Below are positions 16,243-29,596 of a DNA stretch of 64,000 nucleotides, in pieces. The notes below the pieces were generated by a model. The model had not been told where the DNA came from. It searched no databases and was given only the letters and a program-made list of their open reading frames with translations. Every line of letters begins with the position of its first letter. The first letter of the stretch is position 1. This DNA is from Bradyrhizobium sp. 141 (GTDB taxonomy: Bacteria; Pseudomonadota; Alphaproteobacteria; Rhizobiales; Xanthobacteraceae), in the NCBI RefSeq assembly GCF_023074055.1, contig NZ_JADPKR010000055.1:1-64000 (forward strand). Direction: 5' to 3'. The translations under genes and the position numbers were made by a program.

Positions 16243-17793
16243 ATGCGTCTGTTGGAGCGTATTTTCGACCTCGCCATCATCGGAGGCGGTGTTAACGGCT
16301 GCGGCATCGCGCGTGACGCGGTGGGCCGCGGCAACACGGTTTTCCTGTGCGAAATGAACGATCTGGCGAGCGGGACGTCGTCCTGGTCGACCAAGCTGGT
16401 GCATGGCGGCCTGCGCTATCTCGAATATTACGAGTTTCGCCTCGTTCGCGAGGCGCTGATCGAGCGCGAGATCCTCTGGGGCATCGCGCCCCACATCATC
16501 CGTCCCCTGCGTTTCGTTTTGCCGCATCATGCCGGTCTTCGGCCGGCCTGGCTGCTGCGTCTCGGCCTCTTCCTCTATGACCACATCGGCGGCCGCCATC
16601 TGCTGCCCGCTACGCGCTCGGTCGATCTTGGACGTGACGAGGTCGGCAAGCCGCTGATCCCGAATCGCTACAGTCGCGCATTCGAATATTCCGACTGCTT
16701 CGTCGACGACGCGCGCCTGGTCGTGCTCAACGCACGCGATGCCGCCGACAAGGGCGCCGAGATCCGCACCCGCACCCGCGCCACCGAGATTCGCCAGTCC
16801 GACGGCCTCTGGACCGTCGGCATGGTCAACACGCTGACCGGCGAGCGCTCGCAGATCCAGGCCCGCGCGCTGGTCAATGCCGGCGGCCCCTGGGTCGAGG
16901 ACGTGCTCGGCCGCGGCGCTGGCGTCAATGCGAAAGCCAAGGTGCGCCTGGTGCAGGGCTCGCACATCGTGGTCAGGAAGCTCTACGACCACGACCGCGC
17001 CTACATGTTCCAGAACGCGGACGGCCGCATCATCTTCGTGATCCCGTACCAGGACGATTTCACGCTGATCGGCACCACCGATCGCGACTACGACGGCGAT
17101 CCCGCCAAGGTGAAGGCGACGGCCGAGGAGATCCAGTATCTCTGCACGGCGGCGAGCGAATATCTGGCAAAGCCGGTGACGCCGGACGACGTGGTCTGGA
17201 CCTATTCCGGCGTGCGCCCGCTCTATGACGACGGCGCCAGCGAAGCCAAGGCCGCGACGCGCGATTACGTGTTCGAGCTCGACACGCCCGGCGGGGTGCC
17301 GCTGCTCTCGATCTATGGCGGCAAGATCACGACCTATCGCCGCCTCGCCGAAGAAGCGCTGGAGCGGCTCGCCCCCTATCTCCGCAGCGCAAAAGCGCGG
17401 GAGGGCTGGACCGGCAAATGGCCGCTGCCCGGCGGCGACATGAATGTGTCCGACATCGACGGGCTGATCGCCGAGCTTCAGCGCGGCTATCCCTTCCTCA
17501 GTCACGAGCATGCGCGACGTCTCGCCCGCGCCTATGGCACAAAGGCCGTCAAGCTGCTCGGCGACGCGAAATCGGCGGCCGATCTCGGCCAGTCCTTTGG
17601 TGCGACGTTGACCGAGCGCGAGGTCCGCTACCTCATGGCCAACGAATGGGCCGTCACCGCCGAGGACGTCGTCTGGCGCCGTTCCAAGCTCGGCCTGCGA
17701 CTATCTGCCGATGAGATCGGCGTGCTTGACGACTGGATCAGGACCCACACTGTGCAGCAAACTCCCCTGCTGGAAGCGGGAGGACGCTCATGA
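16243..17793 (+). CDS. glpD: GlpD, aerobic glycerol-3-phosphate dehydrogenase
   Basis: An FAD-dependent, membrane-associated enzyme oxidising glycerol-3-phosphate to dihydroxyacetone phosphate and passing electrons to quinone. The N-terminal dinucleotide-binding motif is I-I-G-G-G-V-N-G-C-G-I-A-R-D-A (about residues 13-27). It is followed by the GlpD signature S-S-W-S-T-K-L-V-H-G-G-L-R-Y-L-E, and later by V-I-P-Y-Q-D-D-F-T-L-I-G-T-T-D. The length of 516 residues is normal. It is the first gene of the operon glpD-glpSTPQUV; its stop overlaps glpS by four bases. Repression by GlpR through the upstream CTTTCG repeats is inferred. Confidence 0.95.
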   Translation: MRLLERIFDLAIIGGGVNGCGIARDAVGRGNTVFLCEMNDLASGTSSWSTKLVHGGLRYLEYYEFRLVREALIEREILWGIAPHIIRPLRFVLPHHAGLRPAWLLRLGLFLYDHIGGRHLLPATRSVDLGRDEVGKPLIPNRYSRAFEYSDCFVDDARLVVLNARDAADKGAEIRTRTRATEIRQSDGLWTVGMVNTLTGERSQIQARALVNAGGPWVEDVLGRGAGVNAKAKVRLVQGSHIVVRKLYDHDRAYMFQNADGRIIFVIPYQDDFTLIGTTDRDYDGDPAKVKATAEEIQYLCTAASEYLAKPVTPDDVVWTYSGVRPLYDDGASEAKAATRDYVFELDTPGGVPLLSIYGGKITTYRRLAEEALERLAPYLRSAKAREGWTGKWPLPGGDMNVSDIDGLIAELQRGYPFLSHEHARRLARAYGTKAVKLLGDAKSAADLGQSFGATLTEREVRYLMANEWAVTAEDVVWRRSKLGLRLSADEIGVLDDWIRTHTVQQTPLLEAGGRS

Positions 17794-18866
17794 CCGTGAC
17801 GCTCGATCACGTGACCCGGACTGTCGAGGGCGTCCCACATATCCGCGACGTCTCACTGACGCTCGAGAGCGGGACCCTCAACGTGCTGCTCGGCCCGACG
17901 CTGTCGGGCAAGACCTCGATCATGCGACTGCTCGCCGGGCTCGACAAGCCGACCACGGGCAAGGTGGTGGTGAACGGCAAGGACGTCACAGGCGCCGACG
18001 TGCGCCAGCGTTCGGTCGCCATGGTCTACCAGCAGTTCATCAACTACCCCTCGTTCACTGTCTACGAGAACATCGCCTCGCCCTTGCGCGTGCAGGGCAA
18101 GCCGCGCGCCGAGATCGAGGCGCGTGTCGCGGAGGCAGCAAAGCTGCTGCGGCTCGAGCCGTTCCTGAAGCGCACGCCGCTCCAGCTCTCCGGCGGCCAG
18201 CAGCAGCGCACCGCGATCGCACGCGCGCTGGTCAAGGGCGCCGATCTCGTGCTGCTCGACGAGCCGCTCGCGAATCTCGATTACAAGCTGCGCGAGGAGC
18301 TGCGCGCCGAGCTGCCGCGCATCTTCGAGGCTTCGGGCGCGATCTTCGTCTATGCCACCACCGAGCCCACCGAGGCGCTGCTGCTCGGCGGCAACACGGT
18401 GTGCATGTGGGAGGGGCAGGCGCTCCAGATGGGCGTGACGTCGAACGTCTATCGCCGCCCGCAGACACTGCGCGTCGCCCAGGTCTTCTCGGATCCGCCG
18501 CTCAACCTGGTGAGCCTCGAGAAGGGGAATGGCATGGTTCAATATGCCGGCGGCAGCGCTGCGCCGGCGTCCGGGCTCTATGCTGGACTTGCCGACGGAT
18601 TCTATCGCGTCGGCTTCCGTGCCCACCAACTTGGCCTCGCCAACGGCCAGACCGGCCGTCACGGCTTCCACGCCACGGTGACGGTGACCGAGATCACCGG
18701 TTCGGAGAGTTTCGTGCATCTAACCCGCGACGGATCGAACTGGGTGGCAGTGCTGCACGGCGTGCACGAGTTCGAGCCGGGCCAGACCCTCGACGCCGTG
18801 CTCGATCCCAACGACGTTTTTGTCTTCGATGCCGCCGACCGGTTGGTCGCGGCGCCGAGCTCCTGA
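17790..18866 (+). CDS. glpS: GlpS, glycerol ABC transporter ATP-binding subunit 1
   Basis: One of two ATPase subunits of the rhizobial glycerol importer. The Walker A is G-P-T-L-S-G-K-T-S, the signature L-S-G-G-Q-Q-Q-R is canonical (about residues 131-138), and Walker B L-V-L-L-D-E-P is intact. The switch (H-loop) His is replaced: the expected T-H-D reads T-T-E in Y-A-T-T-E-P-T-E-A. A C-terminal TOBE-like regulatory domain follows. Length 358. ATG at 17790 overlaps the glpD stop. GlpT has the opposite defects, so the pair should form one consensus and one degenerate ATP site. Confidence 0.92.
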   Translation: MTVTLDHVTRTVEGVPHIRDVSLTLESGTLNVLLGPTLSGKTSIMRLLAGLDKPTTGKVVVNGKDVTGADVRQRSVAMVYQQFINYPSFTVYENIASPLRVQGKPRAEIEARVAEAAKLLRLEPFLKRTPLQLSGGQQQRTAIARALVKGADLVLLDEPLANLDYKLREELRAELPRIFEASGAIFVYATTEPTEALLLGGNTVCMWEGQALQMGVTSNVYRRPQTLRVAQVFSDPPLNLVSLEKGNGMVQYAGGSAAPASGLYAGLADGFYRVGFRAHQLGLANGQTGRHGFHATVTVTEITGSESFVHLTRDGSNWVAVLHGVHEFEPGQTLDAVLDPNDVFVFDAADRLVAAPSS

Positions 18867-18878
18867 GGGAGGTGCGCC

Positions 18879-19963
18879 ATGGCCCGCATTGACCTCGTCG
18901 ATCTCGCCCATTCCTACGGCGGCAATGATGCGCCGCAGGACAGCTTTGCGCTGAAGCCTGTTACCATGACCTGGCGGCAAGGCGGCGCCTATGCGCTGCT
19001 CGGCCCGTCCGGCTGCGGCAAGACTACGCTGCTCAACGTCATCTCCGGCATCATCACGCCGTCGCGGGGAAAAATCCTGTTCGATGGCAAGGACATCACA
19101 CCGCTGTCAACCCAGAAGCGCAACATCGCCCAGGTGTTCCAGTTTCCGGTGATCTACGACACCATGACCGTGGGGCAGAATTTGGCGTTTCCGCTGAAGA
19201 ACCGCGGTGTGCCCAAGGCCGAGATCGATAAGCGCGTTGCCGAGATCGGCCGCCTGCTCGATCTCGAATCCTATCTCAACCGCAAGGCGACGCGGCTCAC
19301 GGCCGATGCCAAGCAGAAGATCTCGCTCGGCCGCGGCCTCGTCCGTTCCGACGTCGCCGCCGTGCTGTTCGACGAGCCGCTGACGGTGATCGATCCCGAG
19401 CTGAAATGGCAGCTCCGCTCCAAGTTGAAGGCGTTGCATCGCGAGCTCGACCTCACGATGATCTACGTCACCCACGACCAGACCGAAGCGCTGACCTTCG
19501 CCGACACCGTGGTCGTGATGCATGACGGCCGCGTCGTGCAGAGCGGCACGCCGGCCGAGCTGTTCGACAAGCCGGCCCACACCTTCGTCGGCTATTTCAT
19601 CGGCTCGCCGGGCATGAACATCCTGCCGGCGGAGGTGAGGGGACGCGAGGCGCGTATCGACGGTCACGTCATCGCGCTCAACCGCGCCTACGACAATCTG
19701 CCTGCGGGCGCCAAGATCGAGATCGGCGTCCGGCCAGAATTCGTCGAGGCCGTTGCGCCTGCGCCCGGCCTGCTCACCGCAAGGATCGAGCGCATCGACG
19801 ATCTCGGCCGCATCCGTTTCGCGCGGGCGCGTCTCGGCGACGCCAAGCTCGCGGCGCGGGCGCCTAGCGGGTTCACCAGCTCGGACGGCATGGCCGGACT
19901 GAAATTCGACCCGTCGCATGTCCACGTCTACGCCGACAGCCTTCTCGTGGAGGGAGCCGTCTG

Positions 19964-19964
<1 letters not shown>
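18879..19964 (+). CDS. glpT: GlpT, glycerol ABC transporter ATP-binding subunit 2
   Basis: The second ATPase subunit, 361 residues. Walker A G-P-S-G-C-G-K-T-T, Walker B V-L-F-D-E-P and the H-loop Y-V-T-H-D-Q-T-E-A are canonical. The signature expected as L-S-G-G-Q is replaced by L-T-A-D-A-K-Q-K. It has a MalK-type C-terminal TOBE domain with V-R-P-E-F-V-E. The start is preceded by GGGAGGTGCG. It ends overlapping the permease gene by one base. Not to be confused with the enterobacterial GlpT antiporter; the name follows the rhizobial glpSTPQUV nomenclature. Confidence 0.92.
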
Positions 19965-20937
<973 letters not shown>

Positions 20938-20938
<1 letters not shown>

Positions 20939-21744
20939 TGCATTCGATCCCCGGCCGTCGCCTCATCATGGGGCTGTTCCTGGTCTTCCTGCTGCTGCCG
21001 ATCTACTGGCTCGTCAACATGAGCTTCAAGACCAATGCCGAAATCGTCTCGACGATGACGCTGTGGCCGCATACGCCGACGCTCCAGCACTACAAGCGCA
21101 TCTTCACCGACGAGAGCTGGTACTCAGGCTATATCAACTCGCTGGAATACGTCGTTCTCAACACCATCATCTCGATCTCGGTGGCGCTGCCCGCGGCCTA
21201 CGCATTCTCGCGCTACCGCTTCCTCGGCGACAAGCATCTGTTCTTCTGGCTCTTGTCGAACCGCATGGCGCCGGCCGCGGTCTATGCGCTGCCGTTCTTC
21301 AACCTCTATTCGGCGATCGGCCTGTTCGATACGCCCTGGGCGGTTGCGCTCGCGCACTGCATCTTCAACGTGCCGCTGGCAGTGTGGATACTTGAAGGCT
21401 TCGTCTCCGGCGTGCCGCGCGAGATCGACGAGACCGCCTTCCTCGACGGCTATTCCTTTCCGCGCTTCTTCATCAAGATTCTGGTGCCGTTGATCGCGAG
21501 CGGCATCGGCGTCGCAGCCTTCTTCTGCTTCATGTTCTCCTGGGTCGAGCTTCTGCTCGCGCGCACGCTGACCTCGGTATCGGCCAAGCCCATCGCGGCG
21601 ATCATGACACGCACGGTGTCGGCCGCCGGCATGGATTGGGGCTTGCTTGCCGCCGCCGGCGTGCTCACCATCATCCCTGGGGCACTCGTGATCTGGTTCG
21701 TCCGCAATTACATCGCCAGCGGTTTTGCGCTCGGCCGCGTGTAA
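20938..21744 (+). CDS. glpQ: GlpQ, glycerol ABC transporter permease subunit 2
   Basis: A MalG-type permease of 268 residues with six membrane helices. The EAA loop is R-E-I-D-E-T-A-F-L-D-G-Y-S. ATG at 20938 overlaps the glpP stop; a longer in-frame reading exists upstream but runs inside glpP in another frame and is rejected. Its stop (TAA at 21742) overlaps the first copy of a 15-bp direct repeat around an inserted element that separates it from glpU. The name follows rhizobial usage and is unrelated to the E. coli glycerophosphodiesterase GlpQ. Confidence 0.9.
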
Positions 21745-21814
21745 GGAGTAGAGCATGATCCCGAAAAGTGGAAACCGGTTTTCGGACCAGATCATGCGAA
21801 AGGAGTAGAGCATG
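21743..21814. repeat. gagcatgatc-family element flanked by 15-bp direct repeats at the glpU start
   Basis: AAGGAGTAGAGCATG occurs at 21743-21757 and again, exactly, at 21800-21814, where it supplies the ribosome-binding site and ATG of glpU. Between them lies a palindrome, with gcatgatcccgaaaagtgga at the left and the complementary ttttcggaccagatcatgc at the right. Related elements are at 54032-54080 and, degraded, at 51712-51826. The layout looks like insertion with duplication of the glpU start region, although part of the repeat (gagcatg) may belong to the element itself. Confidence 0.75.
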
Positions 21815-22141
21815 GAATCCATTGCATGGATGGCCTGGACGCTGCCGACGGCGATCTTCTTCGCCGCGCTCGCCTGCACGCTCGCCGTGATGACGTGGCT
21901 CGCGGCGGTCTATCCCGAGGCCGAGCGCGTCGGTGTGCTGCGCATCCCGACCACGCGTGGTGACCGCCTGTTCATCTCTCTGATCTTAGCGGCCGTCATC
22001 CACCTTCTCTGGATCGGCTTCTTCGGCACCGATGCGATCGCAACGCTGCCGATCGGCGAGGAGGGCGTCGAAATTTCGCGCCTGTGGCTCGCAAGTGGAA
22101 TTTCGCTGGTGACGGTCGTGCTCATATTCCGCACGGTCTGA
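21812..22141 (+). CDS. glpU: GlpU, small membrane protein of the glycerol ABC transporter (DUF2160)
   Basis: A 109-residue inner-membrane protein with three hydrophobic segments (about residues 7-30, 50-70 and 88-107). It matches the DUF2160 proteins found in rhizobial glycerol transport operons between the permeases and the binding protein. Its exact role in the transporter is not established. The ATG and its AGGAG box lie in the second copy of the duplicated 15-bp sequence. Confidence 0.85.
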   Translation: MESIAWMAWTLPTAIFFAALACTLAVMTWLAAVYPEAERVGVLRIPTTRGDRLFISLILAAVIHLLWIGFFGTDAIATLPIGEEGVEISRLWLASGISLVTVVLIFRTV

Positions 22142-22217
22142 AGCTCGCGAAGGGACGGCCAGATCCGGGGGCAATCCGGGTCTGTATAAAAGTTTGTCGC
22201 TGCAACGGAGGAACAAC

Positions 22218-24014
<1,797 letters not shown>

Positions 24015-24040
24015 GCGGCGCGTAACGTCATCAAATGCGA

Positions 24041-24068
24041 AAGGCCGGGAGCGATCCCGGCCTTTTTC
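24041..24068 (+). terminator. Rho-independent terminator of the glp operon
   Basis: The stem AAGGCCGGGA (24041-24050) pairs perfectly with TCCCGGCCTT (24055-24064) around a GCGA loop, followed by a T-tract (24063-24067). Confidence 0.92.
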
Positions 24069-24100
24069 TATTGGTGAGGTCGCTGCGCTGTCTCCACACC

Positions 24101-24205
24101 GTCATTGCGAGCAATCCAGAAATATTTCCACAAGTGGCAGTCTGGATTGCTTCATCGCCAGCGCAAAATTGCTTCGCAATTTTGTCGCGAGCTCCTCGCA
24201 ATGAC
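24101..24205. repeat. cattgcgag-family inverted repeat with an extra internal hairpin
   Basis: The outer arms are gtcattgcgag and ctcgcaatgac, and caatccag pairs with ctggattg inside. The right half carries an additional AAAATTGC-TTC-GCAATTTT hairpin that the copies at 5381, 39958 and 43367 lack. It fills the space between the glp terminator and the convergent old yellow enzyme gene. Confidence 0.8.
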
Positions 24206-24222
24206 GGAGGAGAGAGCGGAGA

Positions 24223-25323
<1,101 letters not shown>

Positions 25324-25498
25324 TTGGGATGTTCCAGACAGTGAAAGGTCAGGAACACTTGTGCATCGCGGCATCATGCGCAAGAGACGAGCCATACGGA
25401 AAGTGCAGGCGAGCTACGCGGCAAGTCCCGCGTAGCATGATTCATGTGCAATTCCGGTCGCGGCAGCGGATTTCGTCTGCCGCGTGCGGTTTGGCAAA

Positions 25499-26002
25499 TC
25501 AGGTCAGGCCCATGAAATCGCGCTTGCCGATCTCGACGCCGTTGTGACGCAAAATGCCATGGGCGGTCGCGGCGTGGAAATAGAAGTTCGGCAGCGAGAA
25601 CGCGCTCAGGAACTGCTGGCCCTTCATCGTGATGGATTTGTCCGGTCCGGCCGGGAAGGTGACGTCTTTGGTATCGGCACCCTCGAACTGCTCCGGCTTG
25701 AACGACTTCACGTAATCGATCGTCTTTGCCAGCCGCTGCTTCAACTCCGCGAAGCTCGTCTCGGTGTCGGGCGGGGAGGGCACCTCGCTGTGGGTCAGCC
25801 GGGCACAGCCCTTGGCGGCGAAGTCGCTGACGATCTGGACCTGCTTCGACAGCGGCAGCATGTCCGGGAAGAGGCGCGAGCCGAGCAGGACGCTGGGGTC
25901 GATCTTCTTGGCCGCGCAATGCGCCTCGGCTTTGGTGAGCAGGCCGGTCACGCTGTTCAGCATTTGCAAATAGGCGGGGACGACGGCGTCGTAGAAGGAC
26001 AT
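25499..26002 (-). CDS. DUF1993 family protein
   Basis: A 167-residue protein matching the DUF1993 family, a four-helix-bundle fold related to DinB-like proteins. The typical start is Y-D-A-V-V-P-A-Y-L-Q-M-L, with a central D-M-L-P-L-S-K-Q-V-Q and a C-terminal S-L-P-N-F-Y-F-H-A-A-T-A-H-G-I-L-R segment. Biochemical function is unknown. It lies 175 bp upstream of, and in the same direction as, the old yellow enzyme gene; co-transcription is possible but not shown. Confidence 0.85.
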   Translation of the reverse strand: MSFYDAVVPAYLQMLNSVTGLLTKAEAHCAAKKIDPSVLLGSRLFPDMLPLSKQVQIVSDFAAKGCARLTHSEVPSPPDTETSFAELKQRLAKTIDYVKSFKPEQFEGADTKDVTFPAGPDKSITMKGQQFLSAFSLPNFYFHAATAHGILRHNGVEIGKRDFMGLT

Positions 26003-26130
26003 GTGATGCTCGCTTGTGAATGGGAAATCTCAGGAGAAAACCTGAGCCACTCACATGGGAGCCTCATGGAAAAATACAATCGCGGGGAGCGCTTGTGCGA
26101 TGCGAAAATTCTATTTCGTCACCCTCCGCT

Positions 26131-26231
26131 GTCATCGCCCGCCTGATCGGGGCGATCCAGTCCTCCGAGATGCTCGTGGTTCACTTGAGAGGCCGCGGCG
26201 TACTGGATTCCCCGCTTTCGCGGGGAATGAC
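26131..26231. repeat. Inverted repeat, gtcattcccgc-type
   Basis: The left arm gtcatcgcccgcctgatcgg continues to gcgatccag. The right arm ctggattccccgctttcgcg continues to gggaatgac. Together they make an imperfect palindrome of about 100 bp between the transglycosylase 3' end and the DUF1993 start. Its sequence resembles a widespread proteobacterial REP-like family and differs from the others in this window. Confidence 0.65.
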
Positions 26232-26242
26232 TACGGACAGCT

Positions 26243-27538
26243 TTAACGAACCACCCCCGCCGGCTGCACCTGCGCCGTGCCGCCGCGCATGCGCGCCAGC
26301 AGCTCGGCGGTCGGCCAGGAATCGGCGGGCAGGCCGTATTTGATCTGCATCGCCTTCACGGCGGCGCGGCTCTGCTGGCCCAGCACGCCGTCGACCTTGC
26401 CGACATTGAAGCCGGCGCGCACCAGCAGCTGCTGCAATTCCTTGAGCTCGTTGAATGGCAATTGCGCCACCGGCGCCGCCGGCTTGCGCATCGGCGCTGC
26501 GCCCGCAATGCGCGAGGCGAGATAGCCCGCGGTGGTCGAATAGATCAGCGAGTTATTCCACTCGGTGTAGGCCGCGAAATTCGCATAGGCCATGAAGGCC
26601 GGCCCAAAGCGCCCCATCGGCAGCAGCACGGACGCCGCGAGATTGTCGTTTGGCAAGGAACGGCCGTCGGGATAGGTGATCCCTAGCTGCGCCCATGTCG
26701 AGCGTGGCTCTCGCACCGTGAGATCGGTCTTATCCCAGGGCAGGTTCGGCGGCACCTTGATCTCTTCCAGCCACGGCTCGCCGCGCCGCCACTTCAAGCC
26801 GTTGGCGATGTAGTTCGCGGTCGAGCCGATCACGTCGGCCGGCGAGCGCAACAGGTCGCGTCGTCCGTCGCCGTCATAGTCGACGGCGTAATTGACGTAA
26901 TGCACGGGCAGGAATTGCGTCTGCCCGAGCTCGCCGGCCCAGGAGCCGATCATCTCGTCGGGATGCAAATCGCCGCGGTCGATGATCTTCAGCGCGGCGA
27001 TGGTCTCGCCCACGAACATCTCGGAGCGGCGGCAGTCATAGGCGAGCGACACCAGCGACCGCAGCGTCGGCAGATTGCCCATGTTGGCGCCGAAGTCGCT
27101 CTCGAGCCCCCAGAACGCGGCGATCACCGCCGGCGGCACGCCATATTCCTTCTCGGCGCGCGCGAATGCGGCAGCGTATTGCTTGATGTGCTGCTGGCCG
27201 TTCTGCATCCGATAGGGCGCGGCCATGCGGCCGGCGAATTCGGTGAAGAGCTGGCCGAACACGCGCTGGCCGCGGTCGCGGTTGACGATGCCCTGGTCGT
27301 AGACGAGATAGGGCGAGGTCTCCGCGATCGTCCGCTGCGACACGCCGGCAGCCACCGCTTGGCTCTTCACGTCGGCCAGGAAGCGATCGAAGCTCGCGCC
27401 ATTATGGCATGAGGCCGAGCGCGGCGAGGGCGCCTTGGGCGCTGCGGGCTTGGTGGGCGGTGGAAGCATTTGGGCGGAGGCGGTGGCGGCGCATGCGAGA
27501 AGCGCGACGGCCGCGATCAGAAATCGGGTCTGGACCAT
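26243..27538 (-). CDS. Lytic murein transglycosylase (MltB/SLT_2 family) with peptidoglycan-binding domain
   Basis: A periplasmic enzyme that cleaves the glycan strands of peptidoglycan, forming 1,6-anhydro ends. A signal peptide covers residues 1-22 (cleavage after A-S-A). The SLT_2 domain spans about residues 45-345, with the catalytic Glu in F-W-G-L-E-S-D-F-G (near residue 145) and the family motif G-E-L-G-Q-T-Q-F-L-P. A C-terminal peptidoglycan-binding domain (about residues 365-420) contains L-Q-Q-L-L-V-R-A-G-F and D-G-V-L-G. Length 431. It is monocistronic on present evidence. Confidence 0.93.
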   Translation of the reverse strand: MVQTRFLIAAVALLACAATASAQMLPPPTKPAAPKAPSPRSASCHNGASFDRFLADVKSQAVAAGVSQRTIAETSPYLVYDQGIVNRDRGQRVFGQLFTEFAGRMAAPYRMQNGQQHIKQYAAAFARAEKEYGVPPAVIAAFWGLESDFGANMGNLPTLRSLVSLAYDCRRSEMFVGETIAALKIIDRGDLHPDEMIGSWAGELGQTQFLPVHYVNYAVDYDGDGRRDLLRSPADVIGSTANYIANGLKWRRGEPWLEEIKVPPNLPWDKTDLTVREPRSTWAQLGITYPDGRSLPNDNLAASVLLPMGRFGPAFMAYANFAAYTEWNNSLIYSTTAGYLASRIAGAAPMRKPAAPVAQLPFNELKELQQLLVRAGFNVGKVDGVLGQQSRAAVKAMQIKYGLPADSWPTAELLARMRGGTAQVQPAGVVR

Positions 27539-27658
27539 AGGGGTTCCGGCGGGGAGGGCAGGCGTGGACTCGCCCGAAGTTTAGGTGAAGTAATAGCCTC
27601 AGGCCATCCCTTCATGCTCTGTCAGCGCAGGGAACGCGAGCGGATGTCGTCCAGGACC

Positions 27659-29596
27659 CTAGCCGAACAGCCGCATCAGCAGCGCTTTCCCGACTGGGAG
27701 CGCCCTGACGCCCCGAAAGGCGCGAACATACTCGCCGGCATAGAACGCCCTGATCGCGTGCACGCGCGTATCCATGCCTTCTTCGAACCGCACGGCGAAG
27801 CCGTCCGTGGTCCGCCGCACCACGATGGCCGCGATCGGGCGGCCATAGATCCGGCATTCGATCGTGCTGCCCAGCGCCGGCGGATCGGGATCGATCAGGC
27901 GGGCGCCGGTGATGGATATGTCGGCGAGCCGCGCGAGATGCGACTTGCCGTCCTGTCGCAGCAGGACCGTCTCATTGCGGCTGAACCGCTCCGCCTTGCG
28001 CTTGCGCGGCTGCTCGATGCAAACGAAGCAGACCACGGTGAGGATGAGCGCGTTGTAGAAGCTCCAGGCCAGCGCAAGTCCTCCATAGGCGATGTTCTCG
28101 CCGCGCAGACGCAGGATGAAGGCATAGGCGATGGCTGCCAGCGTGATGACAAGCGCGCTGCCATAGAGCCGCAGTAGCGGCCATTCGACAAATCGCCGGT
28201 TACGGTCGCCGCCTTTCGCGGTGACCTTGAACTTGTGTCCTTTCGGCTTCAATAGGCCGGCCGCCACCGCCTTGAGCACGGCGGGCGCCGCGATGAGCTG
28301 CGACACGTCGCTCATCATCGCGAGCGAGCGGCCGCGCGACAGCCAGGCCATGCTGAGGCCATTCCAGACATAGAACGGCAGAAAGACGCGCAACAGCTCG
28401 GTGAGGTCGGCCCGGACCGCCTTGATGCCGAATAGCAGGAACAGCCAGGGCACCACCAGCCCCGCCACCTTCGAGACGTAGACCGCGGACCAGCTCATGA
28501 AGGCGTCGACCAGCGAGAGGCGGTGGATGAAGGACAGCTTCGAATCCCGCGACAGCGGTCCGCTGCGGCCGCGCACGATTTGCATCAGGCCGAGGCACCA
28601 GCGGGCGCGCTGCGTGATGTACTCCTTCAGCCCCTCCGGCGCGAGCCCGATCGTCAGCCGCTCGTTGAGATAGATCGTATTGAACCCGTGTTCCCTAAGG
28701 CGAAGGGTGACGAGGTAGTCTTCCGTCACCGAATCGGTCGGAAATCCGCCGATCTGCACCAGCCCGGAATAGCGAATGAGGGACGAGGTGCCGCAGCAAA
28801 ATGCGACACCCCAGGCGTCTTTGGCCGGCAGCAGGATGTCGAAGAAAAACCGCTGCTCGTCGGGCCAGACGTCGGTCGCGGCGAGGTTGGTCTGGATCGG
28901 GTCTGGATTGATGAAGTGCTGCGGGGTCTGCACTACGCCGACCGAAACATCGTCCATGAGCGAGACGGTGCGCGCGAGGAAGTCGGGCCGCGGCACGAAG
29001 TCGGCATCGAGAATCGCAACGAATTCCGGCCGCTCCGGCAGGGCGCCGACATGCTTGAGTGCGTGATTGATGTTGCCGGCCTTGGCGTGGTGGTTGTCGG
29101 GCCGTGTGAGATAATGGCAGCCGAGCTCGCCCGAAAGGCGCCGCAGCCAGGGTCGCCTTCCGTCGTCGAGCACCCAGACGCGATAATGGCCGTACGCCAT
29201 GCCGGTCGCGCCGATGATCGTGCGCTCGAGGATCGATCGTTCCTCGTTGTAGGTGCAGATGAAGACGTCGATCAGCGGCGCGTCCGGATCGGTGGCGCGG
29301 CCGTCGATCCTCGCTGCGCCGGTGCGGTTGCGCGTCCGGCTCAGGAACAGCAGCGACAACGCGACCGCGACCAGCGAGGCCGCTTCCAGCAGCACGAAGG
29401 GGTAGCCGATCACGGCATCGACAGTCAGATGCGGGGGCGGAAGCGTCGACGTGATGCGCCAATAGAGGTAACGCAGCAGCAATGCCACCGACACGATGGC
29501 GAGGAACGAGCGGGCCATCGTGCTGTCGCGCCTGAGCAGTGGTACGATCGCCATGAAGGCGCCGAGCGTGATCAGGCCGGGCGTCAGCGCCATCAT
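27659..29596 (-). CDS. Cellulose-synthase-like GT2 glycosyltransferase with C-terminal PilZ-like domain (BgsA-like)
   Basis: A processive inner-membrane beta-glycan synthase, about 645 residues. It has N-terminal membrane helices, then a GT2 catalytic domain with F-I-C-T-Y-N-E-E, V-L-D-D-G-R, L-D-A-D-F, T-E-D-Y and Q-R-A-R-W. It then has the BcsA-type gating-loop motif F-K-V-T-A-K-G, more helices, and a C-terminal PilZ-like region with R-K-A-E-R and D-I-S-I-T-G, the two c-di-GMP-binding signatures. The gene follows a membrane-fusion protein gene with which it overlaps; no bcsB, bcsC or bcsZ is present. This arrangement resembles Sinorhizobium bgsBA, which makes a c-di-GMP-activated mixed-linkage beta-glucan; that product is an inference. 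Alternative starts are GTG 29599 and ATG 29593. Confidence 0.88.
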   Translation of the reverse strand: MMALTPGLITLGAFMAIVPLLRRDSTMARSFLAIVSVALLLRYLYWRITSTLPPPHLTVDAVIGYPFVLLEAASLVAVALSLLFLSRTRNRTGAARIDGRATDPDAPLIDVFICTYNEERSILERTIIGATGMAYGHYRVWVLDDGRRPWLRRLSGELGCHYLTRPDNHHAKAGNINHALKHVGALPERPEFVAILDADFVPRPDFLARTVSLMDDVSVGVVQTPQHFINPDPIQTNLAATDVWPDEQRFFFDILLPAKDAWGVAFCCGTSSLIRYSGLVQIGGFPTDSVTEDYLVTLRLREHGFNTIYLNERLTIGLAPEGLKEYITQRARWCLGLMQIVRGRSGPLSRDSKLSFIHRLSLVDAFMSWSAVYVSKVAGLVVPWLFLLFGIKAVRADLTELLRVFLPFYVWNGLSMAWLSRGRSLAMMSDVSQLIAAPAVLKAVAAGLLKPKGHKFKVTAKGGDRNRRFVEWPLLRLYGSALVITLAAIAYAFILRLRGENIAYGGLALAWSFYNALILTVVCFVCIEQPRKRKAERFSRNETVLLRQDGKSHLARLADISITGARLIDPDPPALGSTIECRIYGRPIAAIVVRRTTDGFAVRFEEGMDTRVHAIRAFYAGEYVRAFRGVRALPVGKALLMRLFG

